A DNA stretch of 64,000 bases from Enterobacter sp. RHBSTW-00175 (GCF_013927005.1 NZ_CP055930.1:1674001-1738000); one strand, 5' to 3'; positions 1-10,774 are shown, numbered from the stretch's first letter. The notes: generated by a model not told the origin, from the letters alone. Numbers and translations are program-made.

Positions 1-1352
1 TGCATCATCCGCAGGAGGTGCAAAAGCTGGTCGAACGTAGCCACGCCGAGGCGGTGATCCGCTGGAACGCCCAAACCGTGGCAGCGCGCCTGCGCATTCT
101 CGCTGACGATATCCTGTATCACCGCTATCCCACGCGTTTTAACATGGACAAACAGCTGGGGGCGCTGGAGAAAATTGCCCATCAGCACGCGGAAAACCCG
201 GTGGGCCAATTTGCGGCGTGGCACTTCAGCCGCATCGCCCGTGTCCTGCGGACTCAGCGGCCACTTTACCCCCGTGACCTGATGGCCGATAAACAAAAGC
301 GTCTGCCGCTGCTGCCAGCCCTGAAAAGCTATCTGTCACTGAAATCTGCCGCGCTGCGTAATGCCGCGCGTATCAGCGTGATGCTTAGCACCGCCAGTCT
401 GATGGGCGTCGCGCTGCACTTACCGAAACCGTACTGGATCTTAATGACCGTGCTGTTTGTTACGCAGAACGGTTACGGTGCTACGCGGGTGCGCATTCTG
501 CACCGGGCAGGTGGCACAATCGCGGGGCTTATCATTGCCGGGGTGACGCTGCACTTTCACGTACCGGAAGGCTATACGCTGCTGGGGATGCTGGCTGTCA
601 CCATGGTGAGCTACCTGATTATTCGCAAGAACTATGGCTGGGCGATGGTGGGCTTTACGGTCACTGCGGTATACACCCTGCAACTGCTCACGCTCAATGG
701 CGAACAGTTTATTCTCGCCCGCCTGGTCGACACCCTGATTGGCTGCCTGATTGCCTTTGGCGGCCTGGTCTGGCTCTGGCCCCAGTGGCAAAGCGGGTTG
801 TTGCGCCAGAACGCCCATGATGCGCTGGAAGCAGATCAACAGGCGATACGCCTGATCCTGAGCGATGATCCACAGCCTTCGCCGCTGGCGTATCAGCGCA
901 TGAAGGTTAACCAGGCACATAACGCCCTGTTTAACTCACTGAACCAGGCGATGCAGGAGCCGGGCTTTAATTCCCACTATCTGGCAGACATGAAACTGTG
1001 GGTGACGCACAGCCAGTTTATCGTCGAGCACATTAACGCCATGACCACGCTTGCACGCGAGCACACGATGCTGACACCCGATCTGGCGCAGCGCTATTTG
1101 CAGTCCTGTGAGATTGCCTTGCAGCGATGTCAGCAGCGCCTGGAGTACGACGCGCCGGGAGAAGCAGGAGATTCGAATATTCTTGAAGCACCGGAAACAC
1201 TGACGCTTGGCCCAATGAGCACCCTGGAGCAGCATTTGCAGCGCATCCTGGGGCATCTGAGCACCATGCACACCATTTCGTCGGTGGCATGGCGTCAGCG
1301 TCCGCATCACGGGATTTGGTTAACGCGGGTATTAAAACGCACGCCGTATTGA
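1..1352 (+). CDS. yhfK: YhfK, FUSC/YccS-family inner membrane protein (5' end outside window)
   Basis: C-terminal part, about 450 residues, of an inner membrane protein resembling E. coli YhfK (about 700 aa); the frame is open from base 3, so the gene starts before the window. The visible part begins with a soluble stretch, then has a cluster of hydrophobic segments at roughly residues 115-260 (counting from base 18) containing the family-typical YWILMTVLFVTQ and IGCLIAFGGLVWLWP, followed by a cytoplasmic helical tail. The family is related to aromatic acid exporter/FUSC proteins; no substrate is known for YhfK. It converges on argD as in E. coli, which supports orthology. The family assignment is secure and the function is unknown. 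Confidence 0.88.
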   Translation, partial: HHPQEVQKLVERSHAEAVIRWNAQTVAARLRILADDILYHRYPTRFNMDKQLGALEKIAHQHAENPVGQFAAWHFSRIARVLRTQRPLYPRDLMADKQKRLPLLPALKSYLSLKSAALRNAARISVMLSTASLMGVALHLPKPYWILMTVLFVTQNGYGATRVRILHRAGGTIAGLIIAGVTLHFHVPEGYTLLGMLAVTMVSYLIIRKNYGWAMVGFTVTAVYTLQLLTLNGEQFILARLVDTLIGCLIAFGGLVWLWPQWQSGLLRQNAHDALEADQQAIRLILSDDPQPSPLAYQRMKVNQAHNALFNSLNQAMQEPGFNSHYLADMKLWVTHSQFIVEHINAMTTLAREHTMLTPDLAQRYLQSCEIALQRCQQRLEYDAPGEAGDSNILEAPETLTLGPMSTLEQHLQRILGHLSTMHTISSVAWRQRPHHGIWLTRVLKRTPY

Positions 1353-1370
1353 ATCACGTCCGGCTGGATT

Positions 1371-1402
1371 GTAGGCCCGTGCAAGCGCAGCGCCGCCGGG
1401 CA
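1371..1402. repeat. REP-like palindrome between yhfK and argD
   Basis: Imperfect palindrome GTAGGCCCGTGCAAGCGCAG... ending in GCCGGGCA, of the type seen six more times in this window. It lies between two convergent genes, the usual place for REP/BIME units, where they can stabilise 3' mRNA ends or bind gyrase or IHF. The role here is inferred. Confidence 0.6.
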
Positions 1403-1408
1403 ATCATG

Positions 1409-2650
<1,242 letters not shown>

Positions 2651-2660
2651 TCACATTGAT

Positions 2661-2699
2661 TGTGAAAATATAATCACAAAATATGCATAAAAAATCATA
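2661..2699 (-). promoter_or_regulatory. Tandem ARG boxes (ArgR operator) upstream of argD
   Basis: Two 18-bp imperfect palindromes, 2661-2678 (core TGAAAATATAATCA) and 2682-2699 (core TGCATAAAAAATCA), match the ArgR consensus TGAATwwwwATTCA at 8 of 10 fixed positions each. They are separated by exactly 3 bp, the standard spacing for hexameric ArgR. They lie just upstream of argD and are AT-rich, as promoters are. Site identity is inferred from pattern and position. Confidence 0.75.
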
Positions 2700-2715
2700 A
2701 TAAGGCAATAAAAAT

Positions 2716-3279
2716 TCAGCGATTGAGGAAATTCGCCAGCAGCTGATGTCCCTGCTCGCTCAGGATGCTTTCAGGATGGAACTGCACCCCTTCGAGATCC
2801 CATTCCTTATGACGAATGCCCATAATTTCGTTGGTGTCGCTCCAGGCGGTGACGTCAAAGCACGCTGGCAGCGTAGGGGGATCAATCACCAGGGAGTGAT
2901 AGCGCGTAACGGTTAACGGATTATTTAATCCGCTGAACACGCCTGCGCCATTGTGGGTAACGGGGGAGGTTTTGCCATGCATCACTTTCGCCGCACGCAC
3001 AATGGTTGCGCCAAACACCTGAGCAATAGCCTGATGGCCAAGACAGACACCCAGAATAGGCAGCTTACCGGCAAACTGTTTTATAACGTCCAGAGAGATA
3101 CCGGATTCCGACGGCGTACACGGCCCCGGTGAGATAACGATTTTCTGCGGAGCAAGCGTCTCAATATCGGCAAGGGTGATGTCGTCATTGCGGCGGACAA
3201 CCACCTCCGCGCCCAGTTCGCAGAAATACTGGTACAGATTCCAGGTAAAGGAATCGTAGTTATCTATCAGCAGGATCAT
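2716..3279 (-). CDS. pabA: Aminodeoxychorismate synthase glutaminase subunit PabA
   Basis: 187-aa class I glutamine amidotransferase. It releases ammonia from glutamine for PabB, which converts chorismate to 4-amino-4-deoxychorismate on the way to p-aminobenzoate and folate. The catalytic nucleophile is Cys79 in GVCLGHQAI, and the His-Glu pair is in VQFHPESI near residue 168. The N-terminal [15 protein letters not shown] is typical of the PabA/TrpG family. Absence of an adjacent synthase gene and the position between fic and argD identify it as PabA rather than TrpG. The length equals that of E. coli PabA. Confidence 0.96.
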   Translation of the reverse strand: MILLIDNYDSFTWNLYQYFCELGAEVVVRRNDDITLADIETLAPQKIVISPGPCTPSESGISLDVIKQFAGKLPILGVCLGHQAIAQVFGATIVRAAKVMHGKTSPVTHNGAGVFSGLNNPLTVTRYHSLVIDPPTLPACFDVTAWSDTNEIMGIRHKEWDLEGVQFHPESILSEQGHQLLANFLNR

Positions 3280-3309
3280 GGCGGCTCCACAGCAAAAAGG
3301 CGCCCTATT

Positions 3310-3912
3310 CTACTCAGTTTCGCGCGCTTCGCTCACCACTTTACTAAAGATGGCAGTCAACGCGCTTAAATCGCCCATCGCACCACTCTGGTTTGCCGCC
3401 GCCCAGGCCTGCGAGTCGATATTTTGCCAGCTCAGCTGATAGCCTGCGTGGAGCGCGAGCTGCTCAAAGAAGACCCGCTGGGCAATGCCGTTACCGATGC
3501 GAAACGGATGCAGCACGTTAATTTCGCAGTAGTAGTGGCTCAGACGGGCAACAAACTCGCTTTTCTCAAGACCGGCCAGATAGCCCTCTTCTTCGAGATC
3601 CTGCATCAGGCTGTTGCCCTCTTTTTCGATGTAGGCGAAATGACAAAAACGGGTATCGCCCTGATAAATATCCACTTCGCGAATATCACCAGCCCAGTCG
3701 AAAATGTCCTGATACAGATGACGGTGGATAGCACACAGATGCGGTAACCCGCGCGCGGGCGGCCCTAAACCGAGCGTGGCCGCACGCAGAGCGGTGAGTT
3801 CATAAGAAGCATGGGCAAGCCGGTCTGCCTGATGGATGTTCAGCAGATTACGCATCACATTCAGACCAGGATAGAGGTAGGGATCGCGGTCGTCGCCGTA
3901 TTTATCGCTCAT
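3310..3912 (-). CDS. fic: Fic domain protein (toxin of YhfG-Fic pair), with altered Fic motif
   Basis: 200-aa Fic-domain protein, corresponding to E. coli Fic, which forms a class I Fic toxin-antitoxin complex with YhfG. Fic enzymes usually AMPylate target proteins. The active-site motif here is [12 protein letters not shown] (residues 135-146). Catalytic His135 and the GNG phosphate-binding turn are kept, but the acidic residue of the canonical HxFx(D/E)GNGRxxR is Ile139 and the first Arg is Ile143. Nucleotide or metal binding may therefore differ. The gene overlaps yhfG by 11 bp, so the two are co-transcribed and probably coupled. Whether it is active cannot be read from the sequence. Confidence 0.93.
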   Translation of the reverse strand: MSDKYGDDRDPYLYPGLNVMRNLLNIHQADRLAHASYELTALRAATLGLGPPARGLPHLCAIHRHLYQDIFDWAGDIREVDIYQGDTRFCHFAYIEKEGNSLMQDLEEEGYLAGLEKSEFVARLSHYYCEINVLHPFRIGNGIAQRVFFEQLALHAGYQLSWQNIDSQAWAAANQSGAMGDLSALTAIFSKVVSEARETE

Positions 3913-4069
3913 AGTGCCTCCTCAGTTCTTCAAGGCGGCGCTGTGCATCCAGGGCATTAAGCGTGACGAGTGGGCTGTCGACACCCTCCAGGCGGCGGCT
4001 GGCCTGGAAATTCGCATTTCGCTGCTGCTCCCAAAGTCGGGATTTTTGCTTGTCGGTGAGTTTTTTCAC
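3902..4069 (-). CDS. yhfG: YhfG, antitoxin-type partner of Fic
   Basis: A 55-aa frame from a GTG start at 4069, preceded by a GGAGG-type ribosome-binding site, reading [17 protein letters not shown] at the N-terminus and ending ELRRHYER. It closely matches E. coli YhfG (also 55 aa). YhfG is known to bind Fic through an inhibitory helix carrying the (S/T)xxxE(G/N) motif; the stretch SRRLEGV (residues 24-30) fits this. Its 3' end overlaps the fic start by 11 bp. It is short and starts with GTG, so it is easily missed by gene callers. Confidence 0.9.
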   Translation of the reverse strand: MKKLTDKQKSRLWEQQRNANFQASRRLEGVDSPLVTLNALDAQRRLEELRRHYER

Positions 4070-4144
4070 TTAACGCCTCCCTGAATGTGTCCGCTTGCCA
4101 CAAGTATAAGCAGCAAAACGCGCTTTCGCAGGGAGGGTCAGCAA

Positions 4145-4165
4145 CGCGGGCAAAGAATGCCCGCG
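4145..4165 (-). terminator. Hairpin downstream of ppiA
   Basis: Perfect 8-bp stem (CGCGGGCA / TGCCCGCG) with a 5-nt loop, 10 bases after the ppiA stop codon on its strand. No strong T tract follows, so termination may be weak or this may be an mRNA-stabilising structure. Confidence 0.4.
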
Positions 4166-4174
4166 CAAGGAAGA

Positions 4175-4756
<582 letters not shown>

Positions 4757-4889
4757 TTAACAAAGCGCAGTAAAGAGAGCGAGTGGCTTGATTCTAAAGA
4801 GCAGTATGAACGGAGGCCAGCCTTTTACCTAATTTTACGAAATTGAAACAGTTGTTACTGCGCAAACGATTGGTTATAGCGCCAATTAA

Positions 4890-4905
4890 CGTGATCGCGA
4901 TCACA
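4890..4905. promoter_or_regulatory. CRP-binding site between ppiA and tsgA
   Basis: CGTGATCGCGATCACA matches TGTGA-N6-TCACA at 9 of 10 fixed positions and is a near-perfect palindrome. It lies 143 bp upstream of the ppiA start and 121 bp upstream of tsgA. In E. coli ppiA is regulated by CRP (and CytR), so ppiA is the likelier target. Confidence 0.7.
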
Positions 4906-5025
4906 CTAAAGCATGCAACTTGGATCAAAGGTTTCCTAAAAGATTTAAATAGATCACTTTCGCGACTAAAATCTGCCCGCTCAAACGCAGTCAATGCGTT
5001 TTACTTTACTTTGAACAGGCCAGAC

Positions 5026-6210
5026 ATGACTAACAGCAATCGCATCAAGCTCACATGGATCAGCTTCTTCTCCTACGCCCTGACCGGCGCGTTGGTGATC
5101 GTCACCGGGATGGTGATGGGGAACATCGCAGACTACTTTCAGCTGCCCGTTTCCAGTATGAGTAACACCTTCACCTTCCTGAACGCAGGTATTTTGATCT
5201 CTATCTTCCTGAATGCCTGGCTGATGGAAATCGTCCCGCTGAAAACGCAGTTGCGTTTTGGTTTTGTGCTGATGGTCGCCGCCGTGGCGGGCCTGATGCT
5301 GAGCCACAGCATCGCCCTGTTCTCTGCGGCCATGTTTGTACTTGGCCTGGTGAGCGGTATTACGATGTCTATCGGTACGTTCCTGATTACTCACATGTAT
5401 GAAGGCCGTCAGCGCGGCGCACGCCTGCTGTTTACCGACTCCTTCTTCAGTATGGCAGGCATGATCTTCCCAATGGTGGCCGCCGTTCTGCTGGCGCGCA
5501 GCATTGAGTGGTACTGGGTTTATGCCTGTATTGGCCTGGTCTACGTGGCCATATTTATTCTGACCTTCGGCTGTGAATTCCCGGCGCTGGGTAAAAAAGC
5601 GCAAACCGTGGCAGAGCCTGTCGCGAAAGAGAAATGGGGGATCGGCGTGCTGTTCCTCTCCATCGCCGCACTGTGCTACATCCTGGGCCAGCTGGGCTTT
5701 ATCTCCTGGGTGCCGGAATACGCTAAAGGTCTGGGCATGAGCCTAAACGACGCGGGCAAACTGGTGAGCGATTTCTGGATGTCTTACATGTTTGGCATGT
5801 GGGCGTTTAGCTTCATCCTGCGCTTCTTCGACCTGCAACGCATTCTGACCGTACTGGCAGGTATGGCGACCGTCCTGATGTATCTGTTCATCAACGGTTC
5901 ACCGGAACATTTACCGTGGTTCATTCTGACCCTGGGCTTCTTCTCCAGCGCGATTTACACCTCGATCATCACCCTGGGCTCACTGCAAACTAAAGTGGCG
6001 TCCCCGAAACTGGTGAACTTCGTTCTGACCTGCGGCACCATCGGCACCATGCTGACCTTTGTGGTAACAGGTCCGATTGTGGCTCACAGCGGCCCACTGG
6101 CTGCACTGCATACGGCTAACGTTCTGTATGCCGTGGTGTTCATCATGTGCTTTATCCTGGGCTTCGTGACCCGCCACCGCCAGCATAACGTGGCGGCAGC
6201 GTCTCACTAA
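5026..6210 (+). CDS. tsgA: TsgA, major facilitator superfamily membrane protein
   Basis: 394-aa inner membrane protein of the major facilitator superfamily with about 12 hydrophobic segments. It starts at [15 protein letters not shown], the start of E. coli TsgA; the open frame extends 61 codons upstream into the ppiA regulatory region, but that part is not conserved coding sequence. Its transport substrate is unknown. The name comes from tellurite/selenite/gentamicin phenotypes reported in Salmonella. In E. coli it sits directly before nirB; here codA intervenes on the other strand. Confidence 0.94.
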   Translation: MTNSNRIKLTWISFFSYALTGALVIVTGMVMGNIADYFQLPVSSMSNTFTFLNAGILISIFLNAWLMEIVPLKTQLRFGFVLMVAAVAGLMLSHSIALFSAAMFVLGLVSGITMSIGTFLITHMYEGRQRGARLLFTDSFFSMAGMIFPMVAAVLLARSIEWYWVYACIGLVYVAIFILTFGCEFPALGKKAQTVAEPVAKEKWGIGVLFLSIAALCYILGQLGFISWVPEYAKGLGMSLNDAGKLVSDFWMSYMFGMWAFSFILRFFDLQRILTVLAGMATVLMYLFINGSPEHLPWFILTLGFFSSAIYTSIITLGSLQTKVASPKLVNFVLTCGTIGTMLTFVVTGPIVAHSGPLAALHTANVLYAVVFIMCFILGFVTRHRQHNVAAASH

Positions 6211-6217
6211 TCGCCTT

Positions 6218-6247
6218 GCCCCTTTGTGTTATGCAGAGGGGCTGTTT
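6218..6247 (+). terminator. Probable terminator after tsgA
   Basis: A 9-bp stem GCCCCTTTG / CAGAGGGGC with a 7-nt loop begins 8 bases after the tsgA stop and is followed by TGTTTCTGG, a poor T tract. It overlaps the 3' end of the convergent codA. Confidence 0.45.
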
Positions 6248-7530
6248 CTGGCAAAACTCACCTCTTCCCCACCGTTGTCCATCTGGATCCACGTCTGCGC
6301 CAGTTGCGTGGTGGCAATAATCCGCCCCTGACGAATCGACCAGCGTACCGGCACCTGGCAGCGTACCGCTTCAAATCCGCTCTCTGCTGGCAGAATGATC
6401 AGGTTTGCCGGGTTCCCCTTTGCAATGCCGTAATCGCTCAAACCAAAGGTTCGGGCGCTGTTGTGGGTAATCAGGTTCAGCCCGCTGTCAATCTGCGGAT
6501 ACCCCATCATCTGACACACATGCAGCCCCATATGCAGCACCTGCAACATATTACCGGTGCCGAGCGGGTACCACGGGTCAAAGACATCATCATGGCCAAA
6601 GCAGACGTTGATGCCCGCCTCCTGAAGCTCCTTCACGCGCGTGATCCCCCGGCGTTTCGGGTAATCGTCAAAGCGTCCCTGAAGATGGATATTCACCAGC
6701 GGGTTGGCGACGAAGTTAATCCCCGACATCTTCAACAGGCGGAACAGCCGCGAGGTATATGCGCCGTTATAGGAGTGCATGGCTGTAGTGTGGCTGGCGG
6801 TTACACGCGCGCCAATACCGGCCTCATACGCCAGAGTCGCAACCGTCTCAACAAACCGTGACTGCTCGTCGTCGATTTCATCGCAGTGGATATCCAGCAG
6901 ACGGTCATATTTCTTCGCCAGTTCGAAGGCAATATGCAGCGACTGCACGCCGTATTCGCGGGTAAATTCGAAGTGCGGGATCGCGCCCACCACATCGGCG
7001 CCCAGCTTTAAGGCTTCTTCCAGCAGTGCCGCGCCGTTCGGGTAAGACAGGATCCCCTCCTGCGGGAAGGCCACGATTTGCAGCGTTATCCACGGAGCGA
7101 CCTCCTTTTTGACTTCCAGCATGGCTTTCAGCGCCGTGAGCGTTGGGTCGGACACATCCACATGCGTGCGGACAAACTGAATACCGTTGGCGATTTGCCA
7201 TTTCAGCGTTTTCCAGGCCCGCGCTTTCACATCTTCGTGGCTGAGCAGCGCCTTGCGCTCCGCCCAGCGTTCGATACCTTCAAACAACGTGCCGGACTGG
7301 TTCCAGTTCGGCTCGCCTGCCGTCTGAGTGGTATCCAGGTGAATATGCGGCTCAATAAACGGCGGGATAGCGAGCCCTCCACGGCCGTTTAAGATCTCGT
7401 AGCTTTCACTGCTGGCCTCCCCCATCGGGGTGATCTCGCCAAATCGCCCGTTCTCAATGGCGACCTGCCATAACCCTTCACGATCTGGTAACCGAACATT
7501 CTGGACCAGCCAAAGTGGTGCTGTAGACAT
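6229..7530 (-). CDS. codA: Cytosine deaminase
   Basis: 433-aa amidohydrolase that deaminates cytosine to uracil for pyrimidine salvage. It is very similar to E. coli CodA over the whole length: metal-binding [13 protein letters not shown] near residue 60, [12 protein letters not shown] near 190, [10 protein letters not shown] near 217 (His and catalytic Glu), [12 protein letters not shown] near 250 and [14 protein letters not shown] near 315. In K-12 codA follows the permease gene codB in an operon elsewhere; here it stands alone between tsgA and nirB with no codB. Uptake must then come from another permease or from internal cytosine. The extreme C-terminus differs from E. coli, as expected between genera. 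Confidence 0.95.
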   Translation of the reverse strand: MSTAPLWLVQNVRLPDREGLWQVAIENGRFGEITPMGEASSESYEILNGRGGLAIPPFIEPHIHLDTTQTAGEPNWNQSGTLFEGIERWAERKALLSHEDVKARAWKTLKWQIANGIQFVRTHVDVSDPTLTALKAMLEVKKEVAPWITLQIVAFPQEGILSYPNGAALLEEALKLGADVVGAIPHFEFTREYGVQSLHIAFELAKKYDRLLDIHCDEIDDEQSRFVETVATLAYEAGIGARVTASHTTAMHSYNGAYTSRLFRLLKMSGINFVANPLVNIHLQGRFDDYPKRRGITRVKELQEAGINVCFGHDDVFDPWYPLGTGNMLQVLHMGLHVCQMMGYPQIDSGLNLITHNSARTFGLSDYGIAKGNPANLIILPAESGFEAVRCQVPVRWSIRQGRIIATTQLAQTWIQMDNGGEEVSFARNSPSA

Positions 7531-7670
7531 ACCTATCCCCCCGGAAAACGCGACTGAAATTCAGGAGTACGCGTTTATTAAAATTAGCCACCTATTTTGT
7601 ACACAAAATCGTCTCAGACGAAAAGCGAACGATTTCCATAACTTATAAAAATCCTGACAAATCAACTATA

Positions 7671-7686
7671 TACCACCTAAGGAGTA
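7671..7686 (+). promoter_or_regulatory. NarL/NarP 7-2-7 site of the nirB promoter
   Basis: TACCACC-TA-AGGAGTA is an inverted pair of NarL-type heptamers spaced by 2 bp. Its centre (7678.5) lies 28 bp upstream of the FNR site centre, the distance between the -69.5 NarL/NarP and -41.5 FNR sites in the E. coli nirB promoter. Confidence 0.7.
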
Positions 7687-7699
7687 GTTGAAAGCGTAT

Positions 7700-7713
7700 T
7701 TGATTTGCATCAA
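7700..7713 (+). promoter_or_regulatory. FNR site of the nirB promoter
   Basis: TTGATTTGCATCAA is a perfect match to the FNR consensus TTGAT-N4-ATCAA. By analogy with E. coli (site at -41.5), transcription should start near 7748, leaving a short leader before the nirB ATG at 7772. This implies anaerobic activation of nirBD. Confidence 0.85.
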
Positions 7714-7771
7714 TAAGCGCCGTAGCTGAATCGTTAAGGTAGGCAGTAATAGAAAAGAAATCGAGGCAAAA

Positions 7772-10315
7772 ATGAGCAAAGTCAGACTCGCTATCATCGG
7801 TAACGGCATGGTCGGCCATCGCTTTATTGAGGATCTTCTCGATAAAGCTGACGCTGCCCAGTTCGATATTACCGTGTTCTGTGAAGAACCCCGCAAGGCG
7901 TACGACCGTGTGCACCTTTCTTCCTACTTCTCCCACCACACCGCCGAAGAGCTTTCTCTGGTGCGTGAAGGTTTCTACGAGAAGCATGGCGTAAAAGTGC
8001 TGGTGGGCGAACGCGCTATCACCATCAATCGCCAGGAAAAAGTAATCCACTCCAGCGCCGGACGTACGGTTTTTTACGACAAGCTGATCATGGCGACTGG
8101 CTCTTATCCTTGGATCCCGCCTATCAAAGGCTCAGAAACCCAGGATTGCTTCGTTTACCGCACCATTGAAGACCTCAAAGCCATTGAAAACTGTGCACGC
8201 CGCAGCAAACGCGGTGCGGTTGTCGGCGGCGGCCTGCTGGGTCTGGAAGCCGCTGGCGCACTGAAAAACCTCGGCGTTGAAACCCACGTTATCGAATTTG
8301 CCCCAATGCTGATGGCAGAGCAGCTTGACCACATGGGTGGTGACCAGCTGCGTCGTAAAATCGAAAGCATGGGCGTGAAAGTTCACACCAGCAAGAACAC
8401 CAAAGAGATCGTCCAGGAAGGCAGTGAAGCACGCAAAACCATGCGCTTTGCCGACGGCAGCGAGCTGGAAGTGGACTTTATCGTCTTCTCCACCGGTATT
8501 CGCCCACGCGACAAACTGGCTAACCAGTGCGGTCTGGCCGTGGCGCAGCGCGGTGGGATCATGATTAATGATGCCTGCCAGACCTCTGACCCGGATATCT
8601 ACGCTATCGGCGAATGTGCCAGCTGGAATAACCGCGTGTACGGGCTGGTAGCGCCTGGCTATAAAATGGCGCAGGTTGCCGTTGACCACATCCTTGGCAG
8701 TGAAAACGCCTTCGAAGGCGCAGACATGAGCGCCAAGCTGAAACTGCTCGGCGTGGACGTTGGCGGTATCGGCGATGCCCACGGCCGCACCCCGAACTCC
8801 CGCAGCTACGTTTACCTGGACGAAAGCAAAGAAGTCTATAAACGCCTGATCGTGAGCCAGGACAACAAAACCCTGCTCGGCGCAGTTCTGGTGGGCGACA
8901 CCAGCGACTACGGCAACTTGCTGCAACTGGTGCTGAATGCCATCGAACTGCCAGAAAACCCGGACGCCCTGATCCTGCCTGCTCACGCCTCGAGCGGCAA
9001 ACCGTCTATCGGCGTCGATAAATTGCCAGACAGCGCGCAGATTTGCTCCTGCTTCGACGTCACGAAAGGCATGTTGATTTCCGCTATCAACAAAGGCTGC
9101 CACACCGTTGCAGCGCTGAAAGCCGAAACCAAAGCCGGTACTGGCTGCGGGGGCTGTATTCCACTGGTGACTCAGGTGCTGAACGCCGAACTGGCGAAAC
9201 AGGGCATCGAAGTGAACAATAACCTGTGCGAACACTTCTCTTATTCTCGCCAGGAGCTTTACCACCTGATCCGCGTAGAAGGCATCAAGTCCTTCGACGA
9301 AATGCTTGAGAAACACGGCCAGGGTTATGGCTGCGAAGTGTGTAAACCTACCGTCGGTTCTCTGCTGGCCTCCTGCTGGAATGAGTACGTACTCAAACCA
9401 GAACATACGCCGCTTCAGGACACCAACGACAACTTCCTGGCAAACATCCAGAAAGACGGGACCTATTCTGTTATCCCACGCTCTGCCGGTGGCGAAATCA
9501 CTCCAGAAGGTCTGGTGGCGGTCGGCCGTATCGCGCGTGAATTTAACCTGTATACCAAAATTACCGGTTCCCAGCGTATCGGCCTGTTTGGTGCGCAGAA
9601 AGATGACCTGCCAGAAATCTGGCGTCAGCTGATTGAAGCGGGCTTTGAAACCGGCCACGCGTATGCCAAAGCGCTGCGTATGGCAAAAACCTGCGTGGGC
9701 AGCACCTGGTGCCGCTATGGCGTGGGCGACAGCGTGGGCTTTGGCGTTGAGCTGGAAAACCGCTACAAAGGCATTCGTACACCGCACAAAATGAAGTTTG
9801 GCGTCTCCGGCTGTACCCGTGAATGTGCCGAAGCACAGGGTAAAGACGTGGGTATTATCGCCACCGAAAAAGGCTGGAACCTGTACGTGTGCGGTAACGG
9901 CGGGATGAAACCACGTCACGCCGATCTGCTGGCGGCGGATCTCGACCACGATACGCTGATTCAGTATCTCGACCGCTTCATGATGTTCTACATCCGTACC
10001 GCCGACAAACTGACCCGTACCGCATCCTGGCTGGACAACCTGGAAGGCGGCATCGACTACCTGAAGTCAGTCATCATCGATGACAAGCTGGGCCTGAACG
10101 AGCAGCTTGAAGCCGAAATGGCTCGCCTGCGCGACGCGGTGATTTGCGAGTGGACTGAAACCGTGAATACCCCGGCGGCGCAGACGCGCTTCAAACACTT
10201 TATCAACAGCACCCAGCGCGACCCGAACGTACAGGTTGTGGCAGAGCGCGAACAGCATCGTCCGGCGACACCTTATGAACGTATTCCGGTGACTCTGGTG
10301 GAGGAAAACGCATGA
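7772..10315 (+). CDS. nirB: NADH-dependent nitrite reductase large subunit NirB
   Basis: 847-aa cytoplasmic enzyme that reduces nitrite to ammonium with NADH. The N-terminal half is an FAD/NADH oxidoreductase (IIGNGMVGHRF near residue 8, GAVVGGGLLGLEAAG near 150, DIYAIGECASW near 280). Cysteines in QICSCFDVTKG and GTGCGGC near 425-460 form the BFD-like [2Fe-2S] domain. The C-terminal half is the sirohaem/[4Fe-4S] nitrite reductase domain, with cluster ligands in TCVGSTWC and GCTRECAE near 645-685. The length equals E. coli NirB. It overlaps nirD by 4 bp (ATGA). The promoter carries FNR and NarL/NarP sites. Confidence 0.98.
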   Translation: MSKVRLAIIGNGMVGHRFIEDLLDKADAAQFDITVFCEEPRKAYDRVHLSSYFSHHTAEELSLVREGFYEKHGVKVLVGERAITINRQEKVIHSSAGRTVFYDKLIMATGSYPWIPPIKGSETQDCFVYRTIEDLKAIENCARRSKRGAVVGGGLLGLEAAGALKNLGVETHVIEFAPMLMAEQLDHMGGDQLRRKIESMGVKVHTSKNTKEIVQEGSEARKTMRFADGSELEVDFIVFSTGIRPRDKLANQCGLAVAQRGGIMINDACQTSDPDIYAIGECASWNNRVYGLVAPGYKMAQVAVDHILGSENAFEGADMSAKLKLLGVDVGGIGDAHGRTPNSRSYVYLDESKEVYKRLIVSQDNKTLLGAVLVGDTSDYGNLLQLVLNAIELPENPDALILPAHASSGKPSIGVDKLPDSAQICSCFDVTKGMLISAINKGCHTVAALKAETKAGTGCGGCIPLVTQVLNAELAKQGIEVNNNLCEHFSYSRQELYHLIRVEGIKSFDEMLEKHGQGYGCEVCKPTVGSLLASCWNEYVLKPEHTPLQDTNDNFLANIQKDGTYSVIPRSAGGEITPEGLVAVGRIAREFNLYTKITGSQRIGLFGAQKDDLPEIWRQLIEAGFETGHAYAKALRMAKTCVGSTWCRYGVGDSVGFGVELENRYKGIRTPHKMKFGVSGCTRECAEAQGKDVGIIATEKGWNLYVCGNGGMKPRHADLLAADLDHDTLIQYLDRFMMFYIRTADKLTRTASWLDNLEGGIDYLKSVIIDDKLGLNEQLEAEMARLRDAVICEWTETVNTPAAQTRFKHFINSTQRDPNVQVVAEREQHRPATPYERIPVTLVEENA

Positions 10316-10638
10316 GCCAGTGGGTAAACATCTGCAACATTAACGACATCCTGCCTGCCACCGGCGTCTGCGCGCTGCTGGGTAAAGAGCAGGTCGCGAT
10401 TTTCCGCCCACGCCACGACGAACAGGTTTTTGCCATCAGCAATATCGACCCGTTCTTTGAGGCCAGCGTGCTGTCCCGTGGGTTGATTGCGGAGCATCAG
10501 GGCGAACTGTGGGTCGCAAGCCCGCTGAAAAAGCAGCGTTTCCGCTTAAGCGACGGGCACTGCATGGAAGATGAGAGCCACTCTGTGAAGCATTACGACG
10601 CCCGGGTGAAGGACGGAAAAGTGCAGCTGAAAGGCTAA
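10312..10638 (+). CDS. nirD: Nitrite reductase small subunit NirD
   Basis: 108-aa Rieske-like subunit required for NirB activity. The fold is Rieske-type but, as in other NirD proteins, the Cys/His cluster ligands are missing. Typical features are the N-terminal WVNICNINDILPATGVCALL and the later VFAISNIDPFFEASVLSRG. Translation is probably coupled to nirB through the 4-bp overlap. In E. coli the next gene is the nitrite channel nirC; here there are only 136 bp before cysG. Confidence 0.96.
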   Translation: MSQWVNICNINDILPATGVCALLGKEQVAIFRPRHDEQVFAISNIDPFFEASVLSRGLIAEHQGELWVASPLKKQRFRLSDGHCMEDESHSVKHYDARVKDGKVQLKG

Positions 10639-10687
10639 TTCTCTCGCCTTTTCAATATGAAAAGCTTATGACCCCTTATGGGTAACG

Positions 10688-10721
10688 GCAGGAAAAACCG
10701 TATGTTCTGTACGATTCCTGC
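10688..10721. other. Interrupted hairpin in the nirD-cysG gap
   Basis: GCAGGAA (10688-10694) pairs with TTCCTGC (10715-10721), and an inner CGTA/TACG pair extends the stem. No T tract follows, so it is not a typical terminator. It may be an RNA structure or a trace left where nirC is absent. It sits in the 136-bp space between nirD and the GTG start of cysG. Confidence 0.4.
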
Positions 10722-10774
10722 TGTTATCCTGACAGCAACTCTTATCCCCTCCTTGAATGCTGTGAGGTATTGTC

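Noticed and set aside
7600..7640. PurR-like sequence upstream of codA (GACGAAAAGCGAACGATT)
   Set aside because: Matches too few positions of the PurR palindrome and lacks its central CG symmetry.
8132..9949. 605-codon open frame antisense to nirB
   Set aside because: It mirrors the nirB reading frame, has no ribosome-binding site, and its composition (Ala, Val, Phe, His rich) is what the complement of a strongly biased gene gives.
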